64,000 nt of DNA from Nageia nagi (lineage: Eukaryota; Pinophyta), in contig JBITNC010000001.1 of NCBI GenBank assembly GCA_050084985.1, positions 96,348,001-96,412,000 on the forward strand. Reading direction: 5' to 3'. The first letter of the stretch is position 1, and each line of letters opens with the position of its first letter. The notes under the pieces are model-generated. The model saw only the letters and a program-made list of their open reading frames with translations. It had not been told where the DNA came from and did not search any database. A program made the translations under genes and the position numbers. This document shows positions 46,510 to 58,685 of this stretch, one piece after another.

Positions 46510-47168
46510 GAAGATGCCAAGACAATAATCATAGTCACTTGTTGTATATAAAATATGTGTTAACTATCATTAAAATTAGAGCATGACATAATACACATAC
46601 AAGTTTCTCACACATGGATAATTGAATAATACAAAAAGATACATAGGATTTCCTTACATATGGATAATTGAACAATATAAAAAAGATCCATCATATGCAC
46701 ATACAAGTTCCTACCATATGGATAATTGAATATTTTAACTATGGTCTATTATATGCTCAAGATATACAAATAGTTCATCACATAAGTAGAACTAGCCAAA
46801 AGTTAAACACAAATCAACACTATACAACCAAAAATCATCCTAGAGATGAATTTATCATCACAAATATGAATTCAACATAAGAATTCAAACTTCACTCCCC
46901 TTGAGGAAAACTTCACTAACCCTATAGAATTCTTGAGCTTACAAACTTGAGCTTCAAGAAGGGATTTAGTGAACAAATTAATGAAGGTCAAGGTGAATGG
47001 ATAATACTACAAGTGTATGATGCCATTATGAACCTTCTCCTTGATGGAGTATTCTTGGATTTTAACATGTTTTATTATTTAATAGAAAATAGGATTCTTA
47101 GCCAAATAAATAGCCTACTAATCTTCTAAAGAAATTTAGGATGGATGAGCTTGCTCATACCTAATTTC

Positions 47169-48330
47169 TTATAGAATATACCTATGCCAAATAGCTTCCT
47201 GGGTTGTAATAGACATGGCTTTATATTTGACTTTTATGGTGGAAAGAGTAATATTAGGTTGCTTCTTATAATTCCAAGAGATAACACCTAAACCAATGCT
47301 AAATACATGCACAAAGATTGATTTCCTATCATCTCTATCTCCCCTATAGTCAGAATCTAAGAATCCTAAGAGAACAAATGATGAAAACTTAGAATACTTG
47401 AGAGCACGATCCTTCATTATTGCAACATATCTCAAGATTTTCTTAACAAAATTAAGTGTTCAACATACAATTTTTGTATAAAATGTACCATAGATTTACT
47501 GCAAAGGAAATATTTAGACTAGATATAGTCAAATACATTAGACTACCAATTAATTGCTTATCAAAAGTAGCATTTAATAATTGAGAGTTGGAGCTAAGAG
47601 TTAGAGTGATTCCAAGAGATTCTAGGATCACAGTAGGTTTGTAATCCTCCATTACATACTTATATAAAATGTTTGAGATATACTTGGATTGAATAAGGTA
47701 GGTACAATCCTTGTATTGGTACACTTACCTACTAAGATAGTAGTGTAAGAGATCAAGATCAATCATTTTATAAGTTTTCTTAAATTTAGATATGCACTCT
47801 TGAATGATTTCATCATTATTTCTGGTGATTAGAAGATCACCCACATAAAAGATAATCAAGACCAAGTCTTATCCATGATTGAGCACATATAGATTTGAGT
47901 TTAAGAAGCATTTGGAGAACCTAATATCCTCAAAATAACCTAAAATATTCTTGTACCAATCTCTAGGTGCTTGCTTAATTCCATACAATGACTTCTTTAG
48001 CTAGCATATAAAGGACTAATTTTCTTCCATAAAAATCCTTTTGGTTGATTCATATAGATTTTCACATGTAAGTCACTATTAAAAAAATGCACTTTTTATA
48101 TCAAGTTAAAAAATCTTCCAACCCTAAGCTATTGAAAGAGCAATAATTATTTTGATAGTGGGAAACTTTTCTAAGGAAGTAAGGTTTCCTCATAATCAAC
48201 TTTGTATTTTTGAGCAAAACCTTTGACCACTAACCTTTCCTTGTATTTCTCAATACACCCAACTAAATTGTACTCAACTTTGTAAATCTACTTATTACCA
48301 ATCACATTCTTCTCATTAGGATAAGGAAGC
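47169..48330 (-). pseudogene. Copia-B reverse transcriptase and RNase H relic
   Basis: RNase H is clear at 47169-47435: FLDSDYRGDRDDRKSIFVHV, then SWNYKKQPNITLSTIKVKYK and EAIWHRYIL. RT parts lie upstream on the strand. The catalytic box reads YVGDLLITRNND near 47850-47820 (first Asp replaced by Gly), and a KYVMEDYKPTVILES-like frame lies at 47452-47724. It is interrupted by stops. Confidence 0.8.
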
Positions 48331-48599
48331 AAGTTCCAAGTTTCATTCTTTATAAGAACATCATTCTCACTTTCATGGATTCCATCCAACACTCATGCTT
48401 TGAATCTTACTTATATTATGAGAGCTTATTTTTGTTATCAATTTTGGAAAATAAGAATTTGTTCAAGGTTATACTTCTTATTATCCTTTATGTTAGAGAA
48501 TTTTAGTCCTGAGGTGACTTATCTACATTGATATCCAACCAGTTAGGTGCAACTTAAGAGTAATCTAGATCATTAATGTCCTCATTAGAAATAGATTCC

Positions 48600-49546
48600 T
48601 TAGAAAATTCTGAATTTTACATCCCTTAAGATGAATATTGCTCTGTAGGATGAAGAGTAAAGACTATAGCCTCTCTGACTATCATAGCCCTCAAAGATGT
48701 ACTTTTCAGATCTCTTATCAAACTTCTTCCTTTTCTCAAAAATAATGTAGAAGAAGGTTTTATAACCAAAAATTCTAAATTAATATATGTTAGGTTTCTT
48801 TCCTATCCATACCTCAAAAGGATTTTTTCCCTTAATGGCTTTTTTGGGACACCTATTCAAGGTGTAAATTGTAGTGCTCATAACTTCATCCCATAAGAAA
48901 TTATAAAGATATTCCAATACACATCTAGCCCTCTCCATGATTTCCTATTTCTCCTTTCAACAATACTATTTTTCTCTAGGGTGTAAAGAATTGTAAATTA
49001 CCTCTTGATCCTCTACTTGGAATAATAGTCATTAAAATCATTGATATTATATTAACCCCCATTATTTGATCTCAACATATTGATTTTAAAATTAGTTTCA
49101 TTTTCAATTAAGGCCTTAGATTATTTGAACTTTTCAAAGGTTTGTTATTTGTGCTCAAGTAGATAACCAAATGGCATCCTACTGAAGTCATTGATGAAGG
49201 TAAAGACATATGATGCTCCCATAAGAGACTTAGTCTAAAATGGATATATAAAATCTATATACACAAGATGAAGAGGTTAGGTTTCCTTTTTTCCCTTATA
49301 TTTTTTAAATCTTTATCTAATCATCTTTCCTAAGATGAACTTATCACATAGACCAATTGTGGGTGATATCAAAGAAAAACCTTCCACAAGTTCTTGGTAT
49401 TTTATGACTTGAATAATTTTAAGGTTAAAATACCCTAAATGTTGGTTCCAAAGATTTTCTCTAGATAAAACATTCATATCAAGGCACATCTTTGTTGGAA
49501 CTTGATCCATAATATAGAGATCATCTTTCAATGATCCTTTCACCAA
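48600..49546 (-). pseudogene. Copia-B integrase and GAG-pre-integrase relic
   Basis: The frame at 49313-49546 holds SRENLWNQHLGYFNLKIIQV and LCDKFILGKM, the GAG-pre-integrase motif followed by the start of integrase. Core motifs toward 48960 are degraded but align with Copia-A 40100-40800. Confidence 0.75.
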
Positions 49547-49699
49547 AGTGGAAAGTCCTTTCTTAGTGCATCAGGAGTGTGAGTTGAACTTGAATGAGTA
49601 TCCTTTCATTATAAATTTAATTACTAAAATCAAGTTTATACTTAGCTTAGGCACATAGAGCACATTTTTAAGAACCTTTTCATGAATCATCACACTCCC

Positions 49700-50750
49700 A
49701 ACTCCTTGGAATTAAAGGATTGAATTATCACCTATCACAACTACATTATTTTTATGCTTATAAATTTTTTTAAACTTATCATTTTCAAATCACTTGTGAT
49801 TAGTGCACCTAGATTCAATAATCCAATTAATTGAGAAAGTGCAAGATATAGAGTACAAATAGAAAATAAAACTAGCATTAATATTCATCTTCCCTTTGAA
49901 GTTCTTCAAATTTCCATTTTTCTTATTCTTTGCTTTTCTCTTCTTATAGTAGCAATCAAATTCTTTATGACCATAGCCACAAAAAATGTTATAATTACCA
50001 TCAAATTTTACCTTGGGATTTGTTTTGTTTGACTTACCCTTTCCATATCTTTGTTTATAGTTTTTATTGTTCTTCTTTTCAAACTTCTTGGAGATAGCAA
50101 AAAAAGACTTCTTATGATGCTTGAACTTCTTCTTGAAAGGAATTTTGGTTGCTCCTAGAGCAATATTATTATCCTTTGAAGAAGTTATCAACAACTTTTT
50201 GTTAAGATTTTTCTCATGCTTTAGAAGGAGCCTTGAAAGATTATCTAAAGAGAAGATTTCTTTTTCATCATCAAGCCTAGTCTCAATAACTATCATAAAT
50301 TTACTGAACTTTGAATAATGATGAAGACCATGAAATCATCATTGATCCATTTACATCCATAACAAACAAATTGGATCCTAAGATCAATGATCTTTTTCAA
50401 ATAAATAAAAATAATTTCACCTTCCCCTTGATGATATTGAAGTAGCTTTGGGAAAATGGTGAACCTTCTCAAAAATTTGGACTTTAGGTAGATTTTCTTT
50501 AGTCTATCCGAAGCTTCCTTTGTGGAGGTTGAAAAGAGATCATAAGCAATATTTCAACTGATATTACACAAAAAAAGCATAGAGGTTGCTAGATTATTCT
50601 TTGAGTTTGTAAGCCTCAAGTGCATTCTCTTCTATAGGAGCAACCAGATTTTCATTAACTATCTACCATAGTTTACTTACCTACAGTTCAACTTTCATTC
50701 AAGGTTACCAAATGCAATAGTTTTAATTATAGAGGATGTGCATGGGTAAA
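49700..50750 (-). pseudogene. Copia-B gag and protease relic
   Basis: The frame at 49790-50296 contains a Lys/Asn-rich stretch followed by FCGYGHKEFDCY near 49990-49950, a zinc knuckle that has lost its first Cys. Near the frame's end WIIESRCTNHK is the protease active site, with Asp to Glu and Gly to Arg changes. Upstream gag reading reaches about 50750. Copia-A lacks this region. Confidence 0.75.
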
Positions 50751-50829
50751 AGGTATATCCCATTTATTATACAATAAGGTGAAATTATTAACCAATATAA
50801 GCATGTTAAATTTGTAAACCAAATTAATC

Positions 50830-52500
50830 AACTATACATGTTGAATTTAATCATTCATACATGTTTAGATTTGTTCAAATTAATCAACCATACATGTTGG
50901 ATTAATAGGTGATAAATTTTGACCAAGGATAATAAAAAAAGTTATGCTTAATTTGTTTAACAAAATTCATATGTGCAAAGGTTTACAATAGAATCACATA
51001 ATATATTTCATACATCCAATATTTTATCATAATAAGTACCATAGTTGTAGAGAGGGTAAAGTTGTGGTTTATTTTCTTTTTTAAAATTAGACTTTTAGCT
51101 AAATGCCTATAGGGTGGAGCCCAAGTCCTAACAATCCTCAAATAGTTCCCTTTGGTTAGTAATATAATCTCATAATAAGGAGTACTAACTATTTTATGGC
51201 GGTGATGTATGTTGGATTGAATAAATTATTGTATTGATTAGGTTTCAATTTATACTCCTAGGTTATCAGGATAATCTTTGAATAGACATACAGACATGTG
51301 GTATTACTACACATATGTTGATCCACTTATATGGAGTTATATACATACTAATAAAGAATGTAGGGGAAATTAAGAAGTACATAATTTTCACTATTTGAAT
51401 CATCAGTTTGAAGGCTCTAGTCTACCTTATCCTCATCTTGTGTCTTCCTAAATAAGTCATGTTACAAAATATACATGTGGATGTGTTCATTTTAGGGGGT
51501 GCACTTTCAATGTTTGTGATTTTTGTAAAAATAAAAGCAAAGTGATTAATAAAAAGTAAAGTGATTAATAGAATGATGCATCATCTAACAAAAATTAAAA
51601 CCTAAGAGTCAAATGGATTTTGTTACCAACCCTAAGAGGACTTCTTTACAATGCATAAGTTCATTATTTTTAAGTAAAAAAAGAGTCCCACACTTTAGCA
51701 AAAAAATGTTCCCCTTCAACATAGAATTATAATTTAACCTTAGGAAAATAAATTAACTTTTAACACTAAGAAAAAATAAATTACCATAGTTTTCACCATA
51801 ACAAAAATATTAATCATCCCTACTGAATTTGACCTTAGAGAGAAAAAAATTTAACACCAAGGAAAAGAATAACTCTTAAAAAATGCTTATTTCTTGTAAC
51901 TTTACCTTAGCATTAAAATTTTTACTTCTTTGAGGATAAAATTAAATTTTTTTCCCTTACACTTAAAAAATAATTTTCTAAAGTGAACATAACTTCATAC
52001 TTAATGTTCATAACTCTAGGCATTTAGGTATTCATAAAAAAAATAATCCTAATTTTAAGTAAAAAAGCATTCATAAAAAATATTAACCCTTTTTAATTTT
52101 AAAAAATGCCTTTCAAAAAAGAATTAGTCCCCCTCCTTTTTAAAAAAATTAATTCCTTTAGGATTTGGGGCTATAGGCACCCCATAGGGGTTATGTGTCT
52201 CCTAGGATATGGGTTCCACAAGCACCCCATAGGGGCCCATGTATTGCCCAAGATCTGGAGTCCATGACCTACCATATGGGGGCCTTGTGTATCACACCAA
52301 TGAGGTGGGCAAGGTGGGTGAGAGGGATGTGGAGAGGGGGGAATGGGGGCAAGGTCGCATGCCCTAATCGTTCGCACACCCTTCCCCCTTTACCTCAATA
52401 AAAATTATAGTTATTACTTTTTTTAATGTATAAATGCTTCTAAAAAATATCCTCTTTATTTAATATAATGTCTATTTGAAAATAAACATAACCACCCTGC
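50830..52500 (-). mobile_element. Copia-B leader, including first copy of a 1.1-kb duplication
   Basis: This aligns with the Copia-A leader from 42236. From about 51405 to 52500 it forms the first of two direct copies; both copies contain TTTTAGGGGGTGCACTTTCA and end in TATTTGAAAATAAACA. No coding similarity was seen. Confidence 0.7.
52161..52300. repeat. ~46-bp tandem repeat, three copies, GC-rich
   Basis: Units start at about 52161, 52205 and 52252. Each has GGATTTGGG-type sequence, then CACCCCATAGGGG or a variant, then ATGTGT or similar. They are the only GC-rich patch in the surrounding leader. A second triple lies at 53270-53405. Confidence 0.75.
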
Positions 52501-53640
52501 ATTTGGATCATCAAATTGAAGGCTCCAATCTACCTTTTTCTCACCTCATAGCTCCCTAAACAAGTCATGTTACAAAATATACATTCAAATGTGCTCATTT
52601 TAGGGGGTGCACTTTCAATGTTTATGATTTTTGTAAAAATAAAAGTAAGAGTCTTAATATAAGTAAAGTTTTTAATAAAATGATACATCATCTAACAAAA
52701 AATTGAAACCTTTAATTCTAATAGGTTTTTTTACCAACCTTAAGAGGACCTCTTTATAATGCATGAGTTCATTATTTTTAAGTTGAAAAAGAGTCACCCA
52801 CTTTAGGAAAAAAATGTTCCCCTTCAACATAGCATTACAATTTAATCTTAGGAAAAGAAATTCACTTTTAATATTAAAGAAAAAAATTACCATAACTTTT
52901 ACCATAACAAAAAATATTAATCATCCCTTTTACAATTTGACCTTAGAGAGAAAAATATTTTAACACTAAGAAAAAGGATAACTACCAAAACAATACTTCT
53001 CCCTTATAAATTTATGTTAAAATTAAAAATTTTACTTCTCTAAGTCTAAAATTAAAATTTTTTCGTTACAGTTAAAATATTTTTCCAAAGTGAACATAAC
53101 TCCACACTTACTGTTCATAATTCTAGGTATTTATGCATTCATAGAAAAATTAATCTTAATTTTAAGAAAAAATGAATTTATAAAAAATATTATCCCTTTT
53201 TTTTCTTTAAAAAATATCTTTCCAAAAAAACTATTCCCCCTCTTTTTTTTTTTTAAAAAAATTAAGTCCTCCAAGATTTGGGTGTCATAGGCATCCCATA
53301 GGGGCCCATGTGTTGCTTAGGATTTGGGTGTCACAAGAACCCCACAAGGAGTTGTGTGCCACCCAAGATTGAGGGACCAAGAGCTTCCCATAGGGTTTTG
53401 TGTGTCTCACACAATTACAATGGGGGGTGTGGGGGTAATAGGGAAGGATTGCATACCCTAGTAGATCACACACCCTCCCCCCTTTACCTGAATAAAAAGT
53501 TAAAAAATTGTATATATTATTTTTTTAATGTATAAATTTTTCTAAAAGATAGTACCTTTGTTTAATATAATTTCTATTTAAACTTTTTTTAATATAATTT
53601 CTATTTGAAAATAAACACAAGCTCCCTACTGCCACCCCCA
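52501..53640 (-). mobile_element. Copia-B leader, second copy of the 1.1-kb duplication
   Basis: A direct tandem copy of 51405-52500, starting at ATTTGGATCATCAAATTGAA (52501). It carries its own triple 46-bp repeat. Confidence 0.7.
53270..53405. repeat. ~46-bp tandem repeat, three copies, second set
   Basis: Units at about 53273, 53319 and 53364 are related to those at 52161-52300, with CATCCCATAGGGG and variants. Confidence 0.75.
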
Positions 53641-53663
53641 CTTGAAATATTTTAATAAAGTTT

Positions 53664-53688
53664 TATATATATATATATATATATATAT
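53664..53688. repeat. (AT)n microsatellite
   Basis: About 12 uninterrupted AT units near the distal end of the Copia-B leader. Confidence 0.9.
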
Positions 53689-53812
53689 TAATATGCTCTC
53701 ATTTTTATGTAAGTTTGAAAAATATACTTTTATATTTTATAAAAAAATTACAATTACTTTGAATTTAGTAAAAAATTTATTATAAAAAGAATTTATAATT
53801 TTTATTATTGGA

Positions 53813-54678
53813 AAACCTCATCCCTTTGAAATGCTAGCACCCACATTGAAGTACATGCCCATGTTGAGCTCTTGAAACCTAGCATCTACGTTGAGATCCC
53901 TTTTGTTGTTAGCTATGAGGTTTGCACATCAAGATCACCTCTCCTTGATAAGTTCATCTTCCATAAACTTAGCTTTGACATAGGTAAGGATACACATGTA
54001 TTTATCCTACACTTGATTCTATCTCTATAGTTTGTGCATTCATTTTGTATCTTGATATCGATATAATTCATAATTCTATTATTACACTGCTATAGTACTA
54101 TTTATTTCCTATTATTTATGTATGTATATTTAAGTTAAATAGCTTAGATATTACATACTAAAATGTTTTTGTGTATTTAATTCATTTACGCCAAGACATT
54201 AGGTATACCAAAACACATATCAACATATTAGTGTCCACCTTTTATAGCATTTTATTTCTTTTGATTAGGGTTAGAATAAAAAGTATGCTCGAACATATCT
54301 ATCTCTTTACATCAAGAAGCCTAGGGTTCTTAGTTGTATTTAATTAAAGTTTTTACAAGTGTCATAGAAATAGCAAACATTGGTTTTAAATTTTGACCAA
54401 ATTAATGGTAATGCCTAAATTTTAAGCTCTAAAAGTAAAGGCACCCATAATAACAATTCAAATAGGTAATTAGGCTAGCATGAATGTGCATAAGTACAAA
54501 TTCCACCATCAACACAAATGCTAATAGTAGCATAAATATTGGAAATAATGCATCAAATTTAAGAACTTATACAACATTGCATATTAGCCAGATTGAATCC
54601 AAGGTTAAGAAGCTTGGGAACAAATTCAAAATTGGTACAAATTAGATAAAGATTAAAGGTAATCCTTTAAGCATAGAG
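53813..54678 (+). repeat. Gypsy-C LTR/leader unit, copy 1 (truncated)
   Basis: The LTR part ends CAACA at 54225; the primer-site region TATTAGTGTCCACC follows, then ~450 bp of leader. It aligns with copy 2 at a constant distance of 1076 bp but lacks the first ~200 bp of that copy. Confidence 0.8.
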
Positions 54679-55757
54679 ATATCATGCTTGATATAAATAT
54701 AAGTATTTCTAACCTAGGGAAATCATGTCAATATTACATCTTGATAGCCAGTACTCTACACTTGGGTGTTTTTAAATACCATCTACTGAGATTAGAAACT
54801 TATTATTACTTGAGAAAATATTTTTCATCCATATTCATGATCATATGCTTGGTTTGACTTGTTAACATATATGTTGTTATTGGTCTTGTCGGTGAACCTC
54901 ATCCCTTCAAGAAACTAGCATCCATGTTGAAGTGCATGCCCATATTGAGAAATTGGAACCTAGCTCCCATGTTGATATCCCTTCTATTGGTAGCTGTGGG
55001 GTTTGTACATCAAGGTCACCTCTCCTTGAGAAGTTAATCATGCATAAAGTCAGCTTCAACATAGGTAAGGATATGCATGTATTTATCCTACACTTGATTC
55101 CATATTTTCAGTTCATGTATTCATTTGTATCTTGATATCAATATAATTCATAATTTTATTATTACACTCCTATACTCTTTATTCCATATTATTCATCCAT
55201 GTATATTAAGTTAAATAGCTTAGATATTAAATACAAAAATATTTATGTATATTCAATTCATTTAGGACAAGACCCTAGGTGTACCAAAATATATATCAAC
55301 ATATTGGCACCCACCTTTTATAGAATTTATTTCTTCTAATTAGGGTTAGAATAAAAATTACTCTTGAACCTATCTATCCCTTTACATCAAGAACCCTAGG
55401 GTTCTTAGTTGCATTTTATCATAGATTTTGTGAGTGTCATAGAAATGGTGAACATTACTCTTGAAGTTTTGACCAAATTAATGAAAATGCTTAAATTTCA
55501 AGCTCTAATAGTGAAGGCATACATAATAATAATTTAAATCAGTAATCAAGTTAGCATAAAAGTGCACATCAATGCATATGCCACCATAAATACCAAGGCT
55601 AATAGTAACATGAATGCTGGTAATAATGTATCAAATTTAAGAACCTATACAATACAATAGATTAATTAGATTGAATCCAAGGTTGATAATCTTGGAAACA
55701 AATTTAGAATTGGTATAGATTGGAAAAAGAATAAAGGTAATCCTTTAAGCATGGAGA
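54679..55757 (+). repeat. Gypsy-C LTR/leader unit, copy 2
   Basis: The LTR part (54679-55301) ends CAACA. TTGGCACCCACC at 55304-55315 is a primer-binding site close to TGGCGCCCACC-type sites common in plant Ty3/gypsy elements. The leader follows to 55757. The LTR part aligns with the 3' LTR from about 63395. Confidence 0.85.
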
Positions 55758-55829
55758 TTTGTAATTAAATCCTCATTGGTACAAATTATGATCCTTAATT
55801 CAAAAAATTCAATGGTGAGTTTGATCCTA

Positions 55830-56380
55830 TCAAGGTTTTGAGTATATTATGGAACTTAAATATGGAGTTAATGATAATTTGAAAGCAAATTATTTTCCTA
55901 TGAGTTTAACCAGTGAAGCTCGCAAGTGGTTTCATAGTTTAGAACTAGATTCTATATTATCATATCAAGAATTCGAGGATCAATTCAATGCTCATTTTAG
56001 ATGCAATGTAAAGAAACTGTTTGATTTAACATATTTAATTCATTGTAAACATGGATAAATAGAAAGATTGGACAAGTTTTCCCCTAGATTTGTGAAGCTT
56101 TTGAGGTCCATTAAACAAAATATGGAAGAACACTTAATTGGAAAGGTATTAATTGATAATATTAATCCTATTCTTAGTGAAAAAGGAATTGAGCATGTTA
56201 ATGGTTCATTTATGCATATGGTTCATTTGCTTATTAAAAAAGAGGAATTCTTAGTAAGATCTAATTTACTCAAGTACACATCCTCTTCTTCCGATAACGA
56301 TAGTGGTAGGAAACCTTATAATAAAAATGATGATACTTTAGTCAATGTAGTTGAACCAATTAGTTAAGAAAAATCAAAAG
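55830..56380 (+). pseudogene. Gypsy-C gag relic
   Basis: A frame at 55849-56058 reads NYFPMSLTSEARKWFHSLEL followed by SYQEFEDQFNAHF, the conserved plant retrotransposon gag core. After a stop at 56056 it continues with FSPRFVKLLRSIKQNMEEHL and a Ser/Asp-rich tail. No zinc knuckle was seen, as in several Tat-type elements. Confidence 0.8.
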
Positions 56381-56459
56381 ATAGAAAATTAGCTAAAAAA
56401 TATATATCCATTACCTGTAAATCCTAATCAAATATTTGATGAATGTTTGAAAAAATGTT

Positions 56460-57365
56460 ATGAGAAAGAAATTAAAACACTTATTAGATAGTGTTATAGT
56501 CTCATATGAAAATTATGTGCTTAAAATCACATCTCAAGCCTTACCTTCCATAAATATGGTAAATATGATTATATATGATGATAATGGCAAAGTAATAGAG
56601 TTTGATGATGAATTCAATGCAAAGGTAGAATCATATGTAGAGTTATATCTAGAAAAAACATGTAATATGGTAACATGATCAAATAAAGGTATTCCTAACT
56701 CAGTTTTTGATACAAAAAAAGTACTTTCTAAACCTTCACTTAAAGAAAAGAGGAAAGATAAATGCAAAATGAACATTCTACAAAATCTAAAGAACACCAA
56801 TGCTAAAATCAATTTACTTGAGTTATTTGAACTACTTAGTAGCATTGATCTTGATACTGATATTTCAACTAGCTCATTGGTAGGAATGATTGGTTGTTTC
56901 AAGAATTCTATAACATTTATTGAAGATGATATTTCTAGTTATGACATCATTGATGAATGCTTACCAACCACATATATGTTAAATATTAGTTAAGAAAATC
57001 AAACATGCATTTGTAGATGGTGGTGTAGGTTTGAATATTTACTCTACTGACTTCCTCAAGTAGTTTGGTGACAAATTGATGCCTAAATTATAAGAAATAA
57101 GTACAAGATCATAGTTTATAATAGTGATAACAAAGCATGTGCTAGTTATACCATGTTACCTATTCATTTAGAACCAAATATAGTTAAACTTATGACCTAC
57201 ATTTTAGATAAGAATTTACCTTATGACATTCTTCTTGGAAGACCATGGATACATCCAATGAGGTATGTACCATATACATTACATTGGTTGAATAAATTTA
57301 ATCATTATGGAAAAGAATTATATTTAAGTAGAAAAAAAAAATCCAAACATGATTGTATAATTTAG
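56460..57365 (+). pseudogene. Gypsy-C protease region relic
   Basis: Acidic linker frames (56460-56993) are followed by AFVDGGVGLNIYSTDFLK near 57007-57060, matching the aspartic protease active site DGGSG/DSGS with a stop soon after. LPYDILLGRPWIHPM at 57198-57260 is the conserved protease C-terminal motif of Tat-type elements. Confidence 0.8.
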
Positions 57366-58680
57366 GAATACCATAGTCCCGTTACAGAAATGTTAAAATT
57401 CATGAGGACAATCATGAAGATAACGAAGATAATAGTGATATCATGCAATTATACAAAGAAATAAGTTTTGAAACATATGCCATCAATCAAAAGGTCATTG
57501 AATATGAAATAAAAAGCTTTTACAAAAAGAAAAAATAAAAGGATGACTAGCATCTATGCCAACCTCAACACCCATGCTCACCTCAGGGCCCACATTACCC
57601 TCATTGCTATAAATGTAGCCAATATAAATCTGCATTAGAAGAAGATGATGTCAATATGGTATTGTACAATATGGATACCTTGCAATAAAAATCAAATTAT
57701 GACATAGATAATAAAAATATGGTAGGCTATGTAAGGTTGACAAAAAATACAATACAAATGAGATGTCATACACTATTGATACCTCAATATATGGAATCCA
57801 AAAAGTACAAGGTAAAGTACTTGCATGGAATGAATAAGGAATCAAAGAATTATCTATAAAAATATTTGAATCAAATGAAGGAAAGAGTGACTTAGTATTA
57901 ATGATGGTAATTTAAAAAAATTTGATCTCATACAATAGTGATAAATAACCAAATATAGAATCAAATATACAATCAATTAACATGGTTGAGTTAGTAATAA
58001 TCAACAAGGAAAAATATCTTGAGAAGATCAAGACCTACACTAGCACCAAAATTTATGCTAATCTTAGTGCCCATGCTAACCTTAGTTCTTGCACTATGAA
58101 CATAGATAGATATTCCTCTTATCCCATGCTTGATTAGATCATTTCCAAGACTGTTGATGTATTTGAAATAGATGATGCACATTTACAAACATTAGAGTTT
58201 AAACCATTTCATATCAAGAGGTAAGGCAAGTTCATTTATCATCATAATGATTAATTTGGAGAGGAGATAAAGTACATAATAGGTAATTCCCTACTATACT
58301 AGCCTACCTTGTTATTTCATTACATAGGAGTAGGCTAGGTAGCTAGGGATGTGTGTGTGTGTGTGTGTGTGTGTGACATTATTTCTCTTATGACATAATA
58401 AGATTGGAGGTATTTCCTAACCTTTCTCAACCTGGTGATGAGATACCATGGCTTAATGAAAATCCTATTGAGATAAACATTGGCACATAGGAGGTACCAT
58501 AAATTGTTCAAATTGGAATAGCAATCATTAGGGAAGATAAACAAGCATATCAATAGTTCTTAACATAATTCAAGGATATGTTAAATTGGGAATACAATGA
58601 TATGATAGGATTAGATCCATATTTTATGACTCATAATTTAGTAGTATAGGAAAATGCTAAGCTTGTATAGTAGAAAATAA
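57366..58680 (+). mobile_element. Gypsy-C linker between protease and RT
   Basis: Stop-ridden and acidic, with repeated short segments resembling AHLRAHITL and ANLSAHANL near 57570 and 58070. A microsatellite lies at 58351-58375. No domain was recognised; Tat-type elements usually have a linker here. Confidence 0.5.
58351..58375. repeat. (GT)n microsatellite
   Basis: Twelve uninterrupted GT units in the Gypsy-C linker. Confidence 0.95.
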
Positions 58681-58685
58681 TACCA

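Larger units (their letters stand above)
46163..53812 (-). mobile_element. Copia-B: truncated relative of Copia-A
   Basis: Minus-strand order is leader, gag, protease, GAG-pre-integrase, integrase, RT, RNase H, partial 3' LTR. Noncoding parts also align with Copia-A, so both belong to one family. The 5' LTR and primer-binding site are absent: the element ends at about 53812, where Gypsy-C LTR sequence begins. All frames are broken. Confidence 0.8.

Noticed and set aside
52171-52401. overlapping Pro/Gly/Trp-rich frames on both strands near 52.2 kb
   Set aside because: They fall in the GC-rich 46-bp tandem repeat; both strands are open only because GC-rich DNA has few stops.
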